A DNA stretch of 64,000 nt, taken from NCBI GenBank assembly GCA_963760715.1, contig CAVXDY010000003.1, forward strand, positions 682,001 to 746,000, given 5' to 3'. Under the pieces are notes generated by a model, which saw only the letters and a program-made list of their open reading frames with translations, had not been told where the DNA came from and searched no databases. A program made the position numbers and the translations under genes. This DNA is from CAVXDY01 sp963760715 (GTDB lineage Bacteria; Actinomycetota; Thermoleophilia; Miltoncostaeales; Miltoncostaeaceae). Within the stretch, counting starts at the first letter, position 1. Each line of letters begins with the position of its first letter. Shown one piece after another: positions 64,000 through 64,000 of this stretch.

Positions 64000-64000
64000 G

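Overview
The window is very GC-rich DNA with dense, mostly overlapping genes, many GTG starts and repeated GTGA/ATGA stop-start couplings. Several features point to a deep-branching actinobacterium. These are the order glmU-prs-rplY-pth-mfd-mazG-eno-divIC-DUF501 (as in Mycobacterium), the GlgE alpha-glucan pathway, a LexA box of the CGAAC-N4-GTTCG type and frequent leaderless-looking starts. CsrA, a FliS-like protein, PilZ and GGDEF/HD-GYP proteins and a DUF1256 (YyaC-like) protein suggest a motile lineage such as Thermoleophilia. That assignment is inference.

Layout. 0-10 kb, mostly minus strand: a methyltransferase tail, a coupled parA-ftsZ-ggt-hypothetical operon, a NarX/NarL-like two-component system, HtpX, a lipoprotein and an ABC transporter. 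10-26 kb: an alpha-glucan/trehalose locus. malQ diverges from the coupled run glgE-glgB-treZ-glgX-treY, a truncated aminoglycoside acetyltransferase remnant follows, and a treS-maltokinase fusion runs the other way. glgP lies apart at 35-37 kb. Together these genes make maltose-1-phosphate from trehalose, polymerise and branch it, debranch and phosphorolyse glucan, and turn glucan ends back into trehalose. 26-34 kb: hflX, an SDR, an L,D-transpeptidase, a PilZ protein split by a frameshift, the YyaC-like gene, efeO-efeB behind a candidate iron box, an RsbW-like kinase and a lytic transglycosylase-like protein. 34-44 kb: CBS, FliS-like, glgP, a luciferase-like monooxygenase, csrA, an omega-like subunit with a long acidic tail, small hypotheticals, a methyltransferase, an F420-type oxidoreductase, and a LexA-box-controlled gene next to an uncharacterised 345-residue protein.

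44-64 kb is a housekeeping block: DUF501, divIC, eno, a sigma-ogt pair, gnd, pgi, mazG, a PpiC-type foldase, mfd, pth, rplY, prs, glmU and tRNA-Gln. A four-gene accessory insertion, including a GAF-GGDEF-HD-GYP protein, sits between rplY and prs.

I saw no CRISPR array, insertion sequence, prophage or rRNA. The most interesting points are the ParA-coupled FtsZ without a recognisable C-terminal peptide, the SOS-type promoter in front of an unknown 81-residue protein, the YyaC homologue, the omega-like protein with an acidic tail, and the two apparent frameshifts.
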